A stretch of 64,000 nt of DNA from Bacteroides sp. GM023 (GTDB lineage Bacteria > Bacteroidota > Bacteroidia > Bacteroidales > Bacteroidaceae), in assembly GCF_014750685.1 (NCBI RefSeq), contig NZ_JAAXGE010000006.1, forward strand, positions 310,001-374,000, read 5' to 3'. Shown in pieces: positions 26,588 to 35,515 of the stretch (positions are counted from its first letter, which is position 1; the number at the start of each line of letters is the position of its first letter). The translations under genes were made by a program, and so were the position numbers. The notes under the pieces were generated by a model. It made no database searches, was not told where the DNA came from, and saw nothing but the letters and a program-made list of their open reading frames with translations.

Positions 26588-26624
26588 TCAGGTATTGACT
26601 ACTTACTATTAAATAAATAAGAAT

Positions 26625-27398
26625 ATGAGAATATTAATCCTTGGAGCCGGAAAAATGGGCTCCTTCTTTACTGATATTTTGAGCTTTCAACACGAGACGG
26701 CCGTGTATGACGTCAACCCGCACCAGTTGCGTTTTGTCTATAACACGTATCGTTTCACTACATTAGAGGAGATTAAGGAATTCGAACCGGAACTGGTCAT
26801 TAATGCCGTCACCGTAAAGTACACGCTGGATGCTTTTCGCAAAGTATTGCCCGTACTTCCCAAAGACTGTATCATTAGTGACATTGCCTCTGTAAAAACA
26901 GGACTAAAGAAGTTTTATGAAGAAAGTGGTTTCCGTTACGTTTCCAGTCACCCGATGTTTGGCCCTACTTTCGCCAGCCTTAGTAACCTAAGCAGCGAAA
27001 ATGCGATTATCATCAGTGAAGGGGATCATTTGGGAAAGATATTCTTCAAAGACCTCTACCAAACGTTACGGCTTAATATTTTCGAATACACATTCGACGA
27101 GCATGACGAGACAGTAGCCTACTCGCTTTCTATCCCGTTCGTCTCGACTTTCGTATTCGCAGCCGTAATGAAACACCAGGAAGCTCCGGGAACTACGTTC
27201 AAGAAACATATGGCTATCGCCAAGGGGCTATTGAGCGAGGATGATTATCTGCTTCAGGAAATCCTATTCAATCCACGTACTCCGGGACAAGTGACCAATA
27301 TCCGCACCGAGTTGAAAAACCTTCTCGAAATCATCGAAAACAAGGATGCGGAAGGGATGAAAAAGTATCTGACGAAGATTCGGGAGAAGATTAAATAA
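26625..27398 (+). CDS. tyrA: Prephenate dehydrogenase
   Basis: 257 aa. Rossmann start ILILGAGKMGSFFTDIL, then ISDIASVKTGLKKFYEESG and SSHPMFGPTFASLSNL, where the His of S-H-P-M-F-G-P binds the substrate and is the family hallmark. It oxidises and decarboxylates prephenate to 4-hydroxyphenylpyruvate for tyrosine. The C-terminus lacks an ACT domain. Last gene of the operon; an 18-bp perfect hairpin follows. Confidence 0.92.
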   Translation: MRILILGAGKMGSFFTDILSFQHETAVYDVNPHQLRFVYNTYRFTTLEEIKEFEPELVINAVTVKYTLDAFRKVLPVLPKDCIISDIASVKTGLKKFYEESGFRYVSSHPMFGPTFASLSNLSSENAIIISEGDHLGKIFFKDLYQTLRLNIFEYTFDEHDETVAYSLSIPFVSTFVFAAVMKHQEAPGTTFKKHMAIAKGLLSEDDYLLQEILFNPRTPGQVTNIRTELKNLLEIIENKDAEGMKKYLTKIREKIK

Positions 27399-27405
27399 AT
27401 TTCCA

Positions 27406-27451
27406 TTTCCAAGTACTAATACCATATAATGAAGGTATTAGTACTTGGAAA
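27406..27451. terminator. Long perfect hairpin between convergent genes
   Basis: An 18-bp perfect stem (27406-27423 with 27434-27451; TTTCCAAGTACTAATACC on the left) and a 10-base loop, between tyrA and the convergent lipoprotein gene. The minus-strand flank is T-rich (AAATTTATTTAAT); there is no plus-strand T-run. It probably terminates the minus-strand gene and blocks read-through from both sides. Confidence 0.65.
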
Positions 27452-27459
27452 CAATACAC

Positions 27460-29268
27460 TTACCATTGAAGGCGGTATAGGTTTCCTTTCTTCAAACTAA
27501 TTTCTTCTCCTTCTTTCTTTTCGATAAGCTTCCCTTTTTTATCATATAAAGCCATTTTCAAAGTAATCGTTTGAGGGTATATCAGAAAATTGCAAGAACG
27601 TGTACCGTCAGGAATATTCACCTTCACATTGTTTTGCTTATCAACAAAAACAGCTTTGACTGGTTCATAAGTTGGATCCCAATATGGAGCATTATTATAA
27701 ATTAAATAGGTAGCCTTACCTGATAATATAGAATTATTCCCTCCTTCCACAACAACGTAGCCTAAATTATCCACAGACTCATTCAGGAAGTTTAGATTCA
27801 CAGAAGCCGAACAAATATTTAATTGTACCTCAGCCGGATTAGGAATTTCACTTACCATATAGGGTGTCGCTAATGCACCATAATAAGGAGTTTGTTGTTT
27901 TCCTGAAAGCTCTGAAAAAAACTCGACTGTACATGAATAAATATCATCACAAGGAGAGACAAGGCCAATCGGATAACAAACACTATAAGAATCTGCCTTT
28001 GGCAAATCTACATAAAGATTTTTAGATATCTCATCATACTCCACTTTATACTTTACTCCATTTACCAATACTTTTTCATCCGCCTTCAATTCATTACTAC
28101 TTTCAAGCACATCACCAACTCCTCGTATACCAGGAATTTTGAGATATAGACGTTGACTAATAGAAGTTTGTTTTATTTTCTTAGTCTCCAATATATTACC
28201 GGACAGATCTTTAAAAAGAATATTTCCTTCTCTCATCTTTCCATTGTTTGCTTCAACCTGATAATTTACTTCATAAATATCACTGAACAGCTTTTTCTTA
28301 TCCACTTTCATCCAAGAACAATCAGACACAGCAGTAAAGCCAGTGGAAGATATCACCTTATACTCACCTGAAAATCCTTCCACGGGTCCATCTTGGGAGG
28401 GAATAATTCCATCTTCCAGAATTCTAAATGCAATATCCTCTCCTATTTGTCCGTCACCATCCAAATCTAAAAAATGATAAAAAGGTGGGATTTTATAATC
28501 GTCAATGCGTTTCTCTTCATAAAAGTCAAATAGTCCTTTTACTATGAACGGTAAATTAATATATTTCTCGTTCAGATGAATTTTCTCTTTTAAAGACGAA
28601 GATAATGTACCATCTGCTTCAAGTGCTGAAGCAATATCTGATATTAATACCGACAGCTCACCTGTAGTACGGCTTTGTTGCAACAAACAAGACATTGCCA
28701 ATAAGATAGCATCTGCTTTACGTTCACCGGATATATCCATTTCGGAAAACTCTATTCCCGATATATCTCCTACAGGCATTCCCAAAGCCTTCAATACTTC
28801 CGTCTCTGCTTTTCTCACAGAAGCATCGAAATCCATTCCGTTAGCTACTAATCTTTTAATCCGCAGAAAAGACAATGTAGTCAGCAAATTCACATTTACT
28901 TTTTTCTTATCTACCGATGCCACAGCTTGCAAACTAAGTGGTGCTTCTGACACAGAACTACTATTTTCATTATAGTAATAACCATTCACTCGTAGCTCTA
29001 CATAATTCGTTTTTATCAAACTGTTGATTGAGAAATTGCCCGAATCGTCAGCAATCTGCTCAGGATAACTCTCACCAGTAGCCGACAAATCATCATTTAA
29101 CGCAAATATCGTTATCTGAGAATTTTTGATGAAAGGACCTTTCTGAACTGCTCCAGTAATCTTGTATTTAACCTCTCCATCTGTTTTCTCATCTGTATCA
29201 TGGTCGCTACAAGAAAGAAAGGTAGCAACAAGCATAACTAATAAACAAACACCACTCTTTATATTCAT
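27460..29268 (-). CDS. Large lipoprotein of unknown function
   Basis: 602 aa. Lipobox ATFLSC with Cys20. An N-terminal beta domain (YKITGAVQKGPFIKNSQITIFALNDDL, ~34-125) resembles carboxypeptidase-regulatory/transthyretin-like modules. Next comes a helical section (VNVNLLTTLSFLRIKRLVANGMDFDASVRKAETEVL), then LDLDGDGQIGED (~268-279), an EF-hand/dockerin-like calcium loop. The rest is beta-rich with a BACON-like stretch (DCSWMKVDKK ... KIKQTS) at ~315-370. No catalytic motif. Base composition is somewhat AT-rich compared with its neighbours. A single-gene unit facing tyrA. Confidence 0.6.
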   Translation of the reverse strand: MNIKSGVCLLVMLVATFLSCSDHDTDEKTDGEVKYKITGAVQKGPFIKNSQITIFALNDDLSATGESYPEQIADDSGNFSINSLIKTNYVELRVNGYYYNENSSSVSEAPLSLQAVASVDKKKVNVNLLTTLSFLRIKRLVANGMDFDASVRKAETEVLKALGMPVGDISGIEFSEMDISGERKADAILLAMSCLLQQSRTTGELSVLISDIASALEADGTLSSSLKEKIHLNEKYINLPFIVKGLFDFYEEKRIDDYKIPPFYHFLDLDGDGQIGEDIAFRILEDGIIPSQDGPVEGFSGEYKVISSTGFTAVSDCSWMKVDKKKLFSDIYEVNYQVEANNGKMREGNILFKDLSGNILETKKIKQTSISQRLYLKIPGIRGVGDVLESSNELKADEKVLVNGVKYKVEYDEISKNLYVDLPKADSYSVCYPIGLVSPCDDIYSCTVEFFSELSGKQQTPYYGALATPYMVSEIPNPAEVQLNICSASVNLNFLNESVDNLGYVVVEGGNNSILSGKATYLIYNNAPYWDPTYEPVKAVFVDKQNNVKVNIPDGTRSCNFLIYPQTITLKMALYDKKGKLIEKKEGEEISLKKGNLYRLQW

Positions 29269-29306
29269 TTCTTTTATTTTTTGTGAATAAGCCCCTTATT
29301 TGGCTA

Positions 29307-29314
29307 CAAAGATA
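29307..29314 (-). promoter_or_regulatory. Probable -7 element of the lipoprotein gene
   Basis: CAAAGATA on the plus strand reads TATCTTTG on the minus strand, 39 bases upstream of the lipoprotein ATG. No good TTTG lies at -33, so the call is tentative. Confidence 0.4.
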
Positions 29315-29419
29315 ATGAAAAGGCAGACGGCTTAATCGAACCCTATGATTTTTATCTGTAAATACCTCAATTTACCTCTTTTTATCTATAGAACTAAGAC
29401 AAATCTGACTAGTAAACAT

Positions 29420-29427
29420 TATCTTTG
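29420..29427 (+). promoter_or_regulatory. Probable -7 element of dnaG
   Basis: TATCTTTG matches TAnnTTTG, 27 bases before the dnaG ATG at 29454. The -33 region is weak (AAATC), so only the -7 part is supported. Confidence 0.5.
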
Positions 29428-29453
29428 CAGCGAAAAAAAACGTTTAAGGAAGA

Positions 29454-31535
29454 ATGATAGATCAAGTTACCATAGACCGGATATTGGACGCGGCACAGAT
29501 TATGGATGTCGTTTCAGATTTTGTCACCCTGCGCAAGCGTGGTGTCAATTACGTCGGTTTGTGCCCGTTTCATAGTGACAAGACACCTTCTTTTTACGTT
29601 TCTCCCGCCAAAGGGCTTTGCAAATGCTTTGCCTGTGGCAAAGGTGGAAACGCGGTGCACTTCATCATGGAGCACGAGCAGATGTCTTATCCGGAAGCTC
29701 TGAAATACCTTGCCAAGAAATATAATATTGAGATTAAGGAACGGGAGTTGAGTGATGAAGAGAAGTTTGTGCAAAGCGAACGCGAAAGTCTGTTTATTGT
29801 TAATAACTTCGCACGCGACTACTTTCAGAATATACTGAAGAACCATATAGACGGTCGTAGCATCGGTATGGCTTATTTCCGTAACCGTGGTTTCCGGGAT
29901 GACATTATCGAGAAGTTCCAATTGGGATATTGCATTGACAGTCACGACGCTTTCTCTAAAGAAGCATTACAGAAAGGATATAAGAAGGAATATCTCGTAA
30001 AGACAGGGCTTTGTTATGAGACAGACGATCATCGTTTGCGGGATCGTTTTTGGGGACGTGTCATTTTCCCTGTTCATACCCTCTCCGGTAAAGTAGTGGC
30101 CTTTGGCGGACGTGTGCTCGCAAATGCGACAAAGGGTATCAAAGTCAAATACGTCAACTCACCCGAATCGGAAATTTATCATAAGAGTAACGAATTATAC
30201 GGTATCTATTTTGCCAAACAGGCAATTGTAAAGCAAGACCGTTGTTTCCTGGTCGAAGGTTACACGGATGTTATTTCTATGCACCAATCCGGTATAGAGA
30301 ATGTAGTCGCTTCTTCGGGAACGGCTCTCACACCGGGACAAATCCGTATGATTCATCGCTTCACCAATAACATGACTGTGCTTTATGACGGTGACGCGGC
30401 AGGTATCAAGGCTTCTATCCGAGGAATTGATATGCTACTTGAAGAGGGGATGAACATCAAAGTTTGCCTGCTGCCCGACGGTGACGACCCTGACTCTTTT
30501 GCCCGCAAGCATAACTCAACGGAATTTCAAGCTTTCATATCAGAACATGAAACGGACTTTATCCGTTTCAAGACTAACTTATTGCTGGAAGACGCAGGAA
30601 AAGATCCCATCAAGCGGGCGGAACTTATCGGTAATTTGGTGCAGAGTATCTCCATTATACCGGAAGCAATTGTACGGGATGTATATATCAAAGAATGCGC
30701 ACAGTTGCTACATGTAGAAGATAAACTGCTGGTATCGGAAGTTGCCAAAAGACGGGAAACACAAGCGGAGAAACGCGCCGAACAGACTGAACGTGATCGC
30801 CGTATTGCCGCAAGGACAGCCGCGATGTCTCAAGGTGAGCCTGCCGGAAATGCACCCATGCCGGATGGTGATGTTCCGTTACCACCGGAAGTTGCCGATG
30901 CCGGATATACAGAAGCCCCTTTCCCGCCACAAGAAGATAACTATGCCTCTTTTATTCCACAGGAAGGAAAAGAAGGACAGGAGTTCTATAAATTCGAGCG
31001 ACTGATATTGCAGGCGGTAGTCCGCTATGGAGAGAGAGTCATGTGTAATCTGACGGATGAAGAAGGAAACGAAATTCCGGTGACCGTTATAGAGTACGTC
31101 ATCAATGACTTGAAAGAAGATGATTTAGCTTTTCATAATCCGTTACACCGCCAAATGTTGTCGGAAGCTGCCACACATATGCACGATTCAGGTTTCGTAG
31201 CGGAACGCTATTTCTTGGCTCATCCCGATCAGGTTATCAGTAAATTGAGTGTGGACTTGATTAATGTGCGTTATCAGCTTAGTAAATATCACTCTAAGTC
31301 ACAGAAAATCGTGACGGATGAGGAACGTCTTTATGAACTGGTTCCAATGCTGATGATTAACTTCAAATATGCAATTGTAACTGAGGAATTAAAGCATATG
31401 CTTTATGCTTTGCAAGACCCTGCACTTGCGCACGATAATGAAAAGTGCGATTCGTTGATGCAACGCTATAATGAACTAAGAACAGTCCAAAGCATTATGG
31501 CTAAACGTCTGGGAGACCGCGTCGTTTTACGCTAA
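29454..31535 (+). CDS. dnaG: DNA primase DnaG
   Basis: 693 aa. CHC2 zinc ribbon with C37, H40, C58 and C61 (CPFHSDKTPSFYVSP ... CKCFACGKGGNAVHF). Primase core followed by Toprim motifs FLVEGYTDVISMHQ and VLYDGDAAGIKA and the acidic PDGDDPDSF. A central linker (~430-510) is rich in Pro, Glu and Gln (EAPFPPQEDNYAS). The C-terminal helical region should bind the replicative helicase DnaB. It makes RNA primers for lagging-strand synthesis. Confidence 0.95.
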   Translation: MIDQVTIDRILDAAQIMDVVSDFVTLRKRGVNYVGLCPFHSDKTPSFYVSPAKGLCKCFACGKGGNAVHFIMEHEQMSYPEALKYLAKKYNIEIKERELSDEEKFVQSERESLFIVNNFARDYFQNILKNHIDGRSIGMAYFRNRGFRDDIIEKFQLGYCIDSHDAFSKEALQKGYKKEYLVKTGLCYETDDHRLRDRFWGRVIFPVHTLSGKVVAFGGRVLANATKGIKVKYVNSPESEIYHKSNELYGIYFAKQAIVKQDRCFLVEGYTDVISMHQSGIENVVASSGTALTPGQIRMIHRFTNNMTVLYDGDAAGIKASIRGIDMLLEEGMNIKVCLLPDGDDPDSFARKHNSTEFQAFISEHETDFIRFKTNLLLEDAGKDPIKRAELIGNLVQSISIIPEAIVRDVYIKECAQLLHVEDKLLVSEVAKRRETQAEKRAEQTERDRRIAARTAAMSQGEPAGNAPMPDGDVPLPPEVADAGYTEAPFPPQEDNYASFIPQEGKEGQEFYKFERLILQAVVRYGERVMCNLTDEEGNEIPVTVIEYVINDLKEDDLAFHNPLHRQMLSEAATHMHDSGFVAERYFLAHPDQVISKLSVDLINVRYQLSKYHSKSQKIVTDEERLYELVPMLMINFKYAIVTEELKHMLYALQDPALAHDNEKCDSLMQRYNELRTVQSIMAKRLGDRVVLR

Positions 31536-31556
31536 TCTCCTAAGGCGGGAAACTGT

Positions 31557-32147
31557 TTATACCCGTCCGTGTTGAATGAGATTCATAAACTCTTCGCGAG
31601 TCTTTGCCTGGTTGAAGGCACCTGTAAAATCTGAGGTAGTAGTAATAGAGTTCTGCTTTTCCACACCACGCATTTGCATACACATGTGTTTTGCTTCCAC
31701 TACAACCATCACTCCCAATGGATTCAATGTTTCCTGGATACACTCTTTGATTTGCAGCGTCATGCGTTCCTGCACTTGCAGGCGATGAGAGAAAATATCG
31801 ACTACACGGGCAATCTTGCTCAACCCGGTGATATAGCCGTTAGGGATATAAGCCACGTGCGCCTTTCCGTAGAACGGCAACATATGATGTTCGCAGAGAG
31901 AGAAGAAATCAATGTCCTTTACAATCACCATCTGACTATATTCTTCCTGAAATTTAGCGGAGCGAAGTACTTCGTGAGGATCCATATGATACCCCTTTGT
32001 CAAACTTAACATCGCTTTAGCCACCCGTTCCGGAGTTTTCAACAATCCTTCCCGTTCGGCATCTTCGCCCAACAAAGTTATAATACTGTGATAATGACTT
32101 TTCAATTCCTCCAGATTCGGAGAGACAATTTCTTCTTTTCCTAACAT
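31557..32147 (-). CDS. folE: GTP cyclohydrolase I
   Basis: 196 aa, normal length. Converts GTP to 7,8-dihydroneopterin triphosphate, the first step of folate synthesis. Zinc ligands C85 and H88 in SLCEHHMLPF and C156 in AKHMCMQMRG are all present, as are TPERVAKAML and GLSKIARVVDIFSHRLQVQER. It ends 21 bases from the convergent dnaG stop and is followed upstream by the SPOR gene on the same strand (7 bases between), so it is probably in an operon with it. Confidence 0.95.
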   Translation of the reverse strand: MLGKEEIVSPNLEELKSHYHSIITLLGEDAEREGLLKTPERVAKAMLSLTKGYHMDPHEVLRSAKFQEEYSQMVIVKDIDFFSLCEHHMLPFYGKAHVAYIPNGYITGLSKIARVVDIFSHRLQVQERMTLQIKECIQETLNPLGVMVVVEAKHMCMQMRGVEKQNSITTTSDFTGAFNQAKTREEFMNLIQHGRV

Positions 32148-32154
32148 GATAGAT

Positions 32155-32604
32155 TTATAAAGGGATATTTATCTGATCTCTTACAATAGAGACCTCTTTG
32201 AACACACCGGTAGCTTTCAACCGACGCATCATCGCGTCCGCCTCTTCAATACTCCTGAAGTCACCCACACGGCAAAGCCAACGGGGCGGAGTGAATGAAG
32301 TATAAATCGGCAATTCCGGGAAATACTCTTTGATACGTGATGCTACATGATAAGCATCATTCTTTGCCTGACGGGTATTATTACCGGCATATGCCTGTAT
32401 TCTGAAACCGGAAGTCTTTATTACCTTCTGCTCACCTGTCGAAGGACGTTCCACACCAATCAGAGCTCCAATACGGGGATCTTGATGAATAGTCACTTTT
32501 CCCTGTCCCGGTACGGTACGTTCCAGGCTTTTGACAATGCCCTGTGCTTGTATGCCGGCACCTGTCAAGACCAACAATAAAGTAAGTAAAGCTAGCTTTT
32601 TCAT
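32155..32604 (-). CDS. SPOR-domain periplasmic protein
   Basis: 149 aa from the ATG at 32604 (MKKLALLTLLLVLTGAGIQAQG signal peptide); the frame extends 21 bases further upstream without a better start. The C-terminal half (GFRIQAYAGNNTRQAKNDAYHVASRIKE ... LCRVGDFRSIEEADAMMRRLKA) is a SPOR domain, which binds denuded glycan strands of peptidoglycan, often at the division site. It sits between tpiA and folE. Confidence 0.85.
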   Translation of the reverse strand: MKKLALLTLLLVLTGAGIQAQGIVKSLERTVPGQGKVTIHQDPRIGALIGVERPSTGEQKVIKTSGFRIQAYAGNNTRQAKNDAYHVASRIKEYFPELPIYTSFTPPRWLCRVGDFRSIEEADAMMRRLKATGVFKEVSIVRDQINIPL

Positions 32605-32619
32605 TTTATAAATAATAGT

Positions 32620-32692
32620 AGGCACGGATTACGCGAATTACACGGTTTCTGATTTCATACACTAAACCGTGTAGTCCGTGAAATCCGTGCCT
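32620..32692. repeat. Imperfect long inverted repeat with 9-bp CACGGATTA-like periodicity
   Basis: Left arm 32620-32648 (AGGCACGGATT ...) and right arm 32664-32692 (... AATCCGTGCCT) are complementary at about 25 of 29 positions, with a 15-base loop. Inside each arm a CCGTGtAgT-like 9-mer repeats. Sequences of this kind recur in Bacteroides intergenic regions (from memory). It lies between tpiA and the SPOR gene and may terminate or stabilise the tpiA transcript. Confidence 0.7.
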
Positions 32693-32706
32693 GAAATAAG
32701 TTTTAA

Positions 32707-33462
32707 TTATGCGTTAAATGCATCAATGATACCTTTGAAATCAGATACTTTCAAAGCAGCACCACCAATCAAACCACCATCAACGTCCGGGTTAGAGAAC
32801 AGTTCTTTAGCGTTAGAAGGTTTGCAGCTACCACCGTAAAGGATAGAAGTATTGTCTGCGATTTCCTTGCCATACTTGTCAGCTACGATTGAACGGATGA
32901 AAGCGTGGATTTCCTGTGCTTGTTCAGGAGTAGCAGTTTTACCTGTACCGATAGCCCAAACCGGTTCGTAAGCCAATACAATCTTAGAGAAGTCTTCAGG
33001 AGACAGAGAGAATACAGATTCCATCTGAGCAGCTACTACTTCATTCTGCTTGTTAGCTTCGCGTTCTTCCAATACTTCACCGATACAGAAAATCGGAGTC
33101 AGACCATTAGCCAAAGCCAATTTTACTTTTTCTTCAAGGATAGCAACTGTTTCACCGTAGTAAGCACGACGTTCTGAGTGACCTAGGATTACATATTTAG
33201 CACCAGTAGAAGCAACCATTTCAGCAGAAACTTCACCTGTGTATGCACCTGACGCTTTGTCTGCACAGTTTTCAGCACCAACACCGATCTTAGCAGCGTC
33301 TACCAACGGAGTAACAGAAGCCAAGTGGATAAACGGAGTACAGATAACTACATCACAATTCGGTTTTTCAGCCAATGCTTCGTTCAGTTCTTTTGCCAAA
33401 GCGATACCCTCTTGAAGGGTTTTGTTCATTTTCCAGTTTCCTGCAACAATGTTCTTTCTCAT
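32707..33462 (-). CDS. tpiA: Triosephosphate isomerase
   Basis: 251 aa, standard length. Interconverts dihydroxyacetone phosphate and glyceraldehyde-3-phosphate. Catalytic residues: Lys11 in GNWKMN, the His of ILGHSERR, the Glu of AYEPVWAIGTG, and the phosphate-binding GGS and GGALKVSDF loops. The codon use looks highly expressed, like mdh. Preceded on the same strand by the DoxX-like gene; the 68-base gap carries two copies of a 22-bp repeat. Confidence 0.97.
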   Translation of the reverse strand: MRKNIVAGNWKMNKTLQEGIALAKELNEALAEKPNCDVVICTPFIHLASVTPLVDAAKIGVGAENCADKASGAYTGEVSAEMVASTGAKYVILGHSERRAYYGETVAILEEKVKLALANGLTPIFCIGEVLEEREANKQNEVVAAQMESVFSLSPEDFSKIVLAYEPVWAIGTGKTATPEQAQEIHAFIRSIVADKYGKEIADNTSILYGGSCKPSNAKELFSNPDVDGGLIGGAALKVSDFKGIIDAFNA

Positions 33463-33491
33463 TTTGTTTTCTTTATTTAAAGGGTTAATAA

Positions 33492-33530
33492 ATTTACTAT
33501 TCTCTTATTTACGATTTACTATTTAATGGT
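33492..33530. repeat. 22-bp spaced repeat E (two copies) upstream of tpiA
   Basis: ATTTACTATT occurs at 33492 and 33514, exactly 22 bp apart, with a related ATTTACGA at 33507. The same core with the same spacing is found at 62164 and 62186. AT-rich, between the DoxX-like gene and tpiA. Confidence 0.65.
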
Positions 33531-34934
33531 CTATGGCTTCACCTCGCTGGAGTTATCCGTTGACATTGGCGCGTTGTCCGTCGGCTTTTGGGCACTGCCC
33601 GTCAGTTCTTGGGTTTCAGCTGCTTTCAGAGCCTCTTCCTGCTGTTTCCGCTTGGCGAATTTCCGTTCTCTGCGACGAACCACCAACACATCTACTCCCA
33701 ATACCAGTAACAATGGAATGATGAACCATAAGAATACATATCCCACTGTGTGAGCATCACTTTCCATCTTTTGTTGTCCCAACGACAAATCTTCCAGTTT
33801 GTCGGTCAGCACATATTCATCCGGTATATCCTCATCGCTCCATTTATTCAGAATCGTTCCGTTCTTTATCAACATCAATCCCGGATTGGAGCGAACCATC
33901 GTCTTCAGGGTTATATCATCCATCTGACAGAAAGGATATTCCGCTCCGGTCTTATCCTTCCACAATTCTATCTGTTCTTCCGGTGAAGAAGTCAGGCAAT
34001 AGAACTTATAGCCATGTTCCACCGAGTAGTCATATATTTCGTTAATCAAGTCAATGTTACTGTCATCCGCTTCTTCAATCCGATGGGCAACCAACAGGAA
34101 AGTGTATCCCATATCAGTCAAGACATCTTGTGTGATATCATCTCCTGTGCTCAAGTCCATCATGGAGAAATCGTGGATAGCCGGTTCATATCCTTTTTCT
34201 TTGAGTACAGTGCGTGTATCTACAAATGTCCATGTACTGTCCGGATAGTTATCCAGCGTAAATTCTTTCTTTTCTCCGTTCTTCTCCAGGATAAAGACAC
34301 TTTCATATACACTAGGTTTTGCTCCTTCGGGCATTGTCATTCCCTCCATGATATTCTTCCCTATCTTATAGGGGCGAAAATCTAAAACAGGCAGACGGTC
34401 CAAACAATAGAATGACAGGGTAAATACAAAAAACAGGGTATATAAAGAAACCAGCCATTCCATTTTCACACTAATAAAGCGGGTCAGCATCGTCCTGTAT
34501 CGGAATGCTGCAATTGCCGCAAGTAGCAATATGACATTCTTTCCAAATGTTTCCCAATTTGTCAACACCCATGCATCACCAAAACAACCGCAATCTGAAA
34601 CCGGGTCGAAGAGGGCAAGATACAAAGTCAGTGGTGTCATGACAATCATTAGCATCAGTGCCAACGAAGAAGCAAGTGTTCTCCGCGTACCGAAAAACAG
34701 GGAGATACCGACAAAAAACTCAATGGCAGACAGTGTAATACCACCCAGCAAAGGGAAAAATGAAGGGAACCAGGAAACCATGCCGAATGCAGTCAGATAA
34801 TCCTGTATCTTATACTGGAAACCCAGCGGATCAACTGCCTTGACAAATCCGGAAAAGATGAACGAAGCCGCCAAAAGAAAGCGACCGGTATTCGCTATGA
34901 CTTTCTGAATAATATGTAAGTTCTTATCCTTCAA
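33531..34934 (-). CDS. DoxX/MauE-like membrane protein with thioredoxin-like C-terminal region
   Basis: 467 aa. The N-terminal ~180 residues hold four hydrophobic helices of DoxX type (FLLAASFIFSGFVKAVDPLGFQYKIQDYL ... SAIEFFVGISLFFGTRRTLASSLALML). A periplasmic region follows (GYTFLLVAHRIEEADDSN ... HGYKFYCLTSSPEEQIELWKDKTGAEYPF) that looks like a thioredoxin fold without CxxC. A last helix (VGYVFLWFIIPLLLVLGVDVLVV) precedes a Lys/Gln-rich cytoplasmic tail ending in STDNSSEVKP. The role is unknown; it may be redox- or quinone-related. It overlaps the DUF1599 gene by 11 bases. Confidence 0.75.
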   Translation of the reverse strand: MKDKNLHIIQKVIANTGRFLLAASFIFSGFVKAVDPLGFQYKIQDYLTAFGMVSWFPSFFPLLGGITLSAIEFFVGISLFFGTRRTLASSLALMLMIVMTPLTLYLALFDPVSDCGCFGDAWVLTNWETFGKNVILLLAAIAAFRYRTMLTRFISVKMEWLVSLYTLFFVFTLSFYCLDRLPVLDFRPYKIGKNIMEGMTMPEGAKPSVYESVFILEKNGEKKEFTLDNYPDSTWTFVDTRTVLKEKGYEPAIHDFSMMDLSTGDDITQDVLTDMGYTFLLVAHRIEEADDSNIDLINEIYDYSVEHGYKFYCLTSSPEEQIELWKDKTGAEYPFCQMDDITLKTMVRSNPGLMLIKNGTILNKWSDEDIPDEYVLTDKLEDLSLGQQKMESDAHTVGYVFLWFIIPLLLVLGVDVLVVRRRERKFAKRKQQEEALKAAETQELTGSAQKPTDNAPMSTDNSSEVKP

Positions 34935-35466
34935 ATTCTATCTTTATCAGTCCGAAAACAGAGTAATTTATCATATCCATGTAATTGGCGTCAATTCCCT
35001 CGGACACCAACGTATTGCCGGATAGAGTTTCAATCTGCTTGGTACGGTATATCTTCATCAGAATCAAGTCTGTGTAAGAGCTGACACGCATACTACGCCA
35101 AGCTTCATCATAGTCATGATTCTTGGCAAGCATCAGTTCCAATGCCTCTTTGGCATATTTATCGTATAAAGCCATCGCTTCTTCATTGCTGATGTCGGCA
35201 GATTCGGCATATCCCAGTTCCAACTGGATAAGTCCGATGATGCCATAATTGACAATCGCAATAAACTCGGCACGGATTCCTTCATCGATCAAGGTCACCC
35301 CCTTAGTTTCAATACTACGAATCCGGTTGGCTTTGATAAAAATCTGATCGGTTACTGAAGCCGGACGCAGAATACGCCACGCAGGCCCGTAATCGTGCAG
35401 CTTCTTGGAAAATAAGTCACGGCACAAAGCGATGACATGTTCAAATTGTTGCTTGGTATCTTTCAT
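34924..35466 (-). CDS. DUF1599-family protein with internal duplication
   Basis: 180 aa from the ATG at 35466 (MKDTKQQFEHVI), chosen because a TACCTTTG -7 element lies only 19 bases upstream; the frame extends to 35496. Two homologous halves are visible: FSKKLHDYGPAWRILRPASVTDQIFIKANRI and LAKNHDYDEAWRSMRVSSYTDLILMKIYR, each followed by IET..G.TL...EGI.A....I.NY...GLI.(L/I)E. This is the known DUF1599 architecture. Function unknown; cytoplasmic. Translationally coupled to the DoxX-like gene. Confidence 0.85.
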   Translation of the reverse strand: MKDTKQQFEHVIALCRDLFSKKLHDYGPAWRILRPASVTDQIFIKANRIRSIETKGVTLIDEGIRAEFIAIVNYGIIGLIQLELGYAESADISNEEAMALYDKYAKEALELMLAKNHDYDEAWRSMRVSSYTDLILMKIYRTKQIETLSGNTLVSEGIDANYMDMINYSVFGLIKIEFEG

Positions 35467-35484
35467 TTTCTTCCAAATAGTGCG

Positions 35485-35492
35485 CAAAGGTA
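35485..35492 (-). promoter_or_regulatory. Probable -7 element of the DUF1599-DoxX-tpiA run
   Basis: CAAAGGTA on the plus strand reads TACCTTTG on the minus strand, ending 18 bases from the ATG at 35466. The -33 element is not convincing. It implies a very short 5' leader. Confidence 0.5.
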
Positions 35493-35515
35493 ACAATAAT
35501 TAAGTAAAAACAGAA

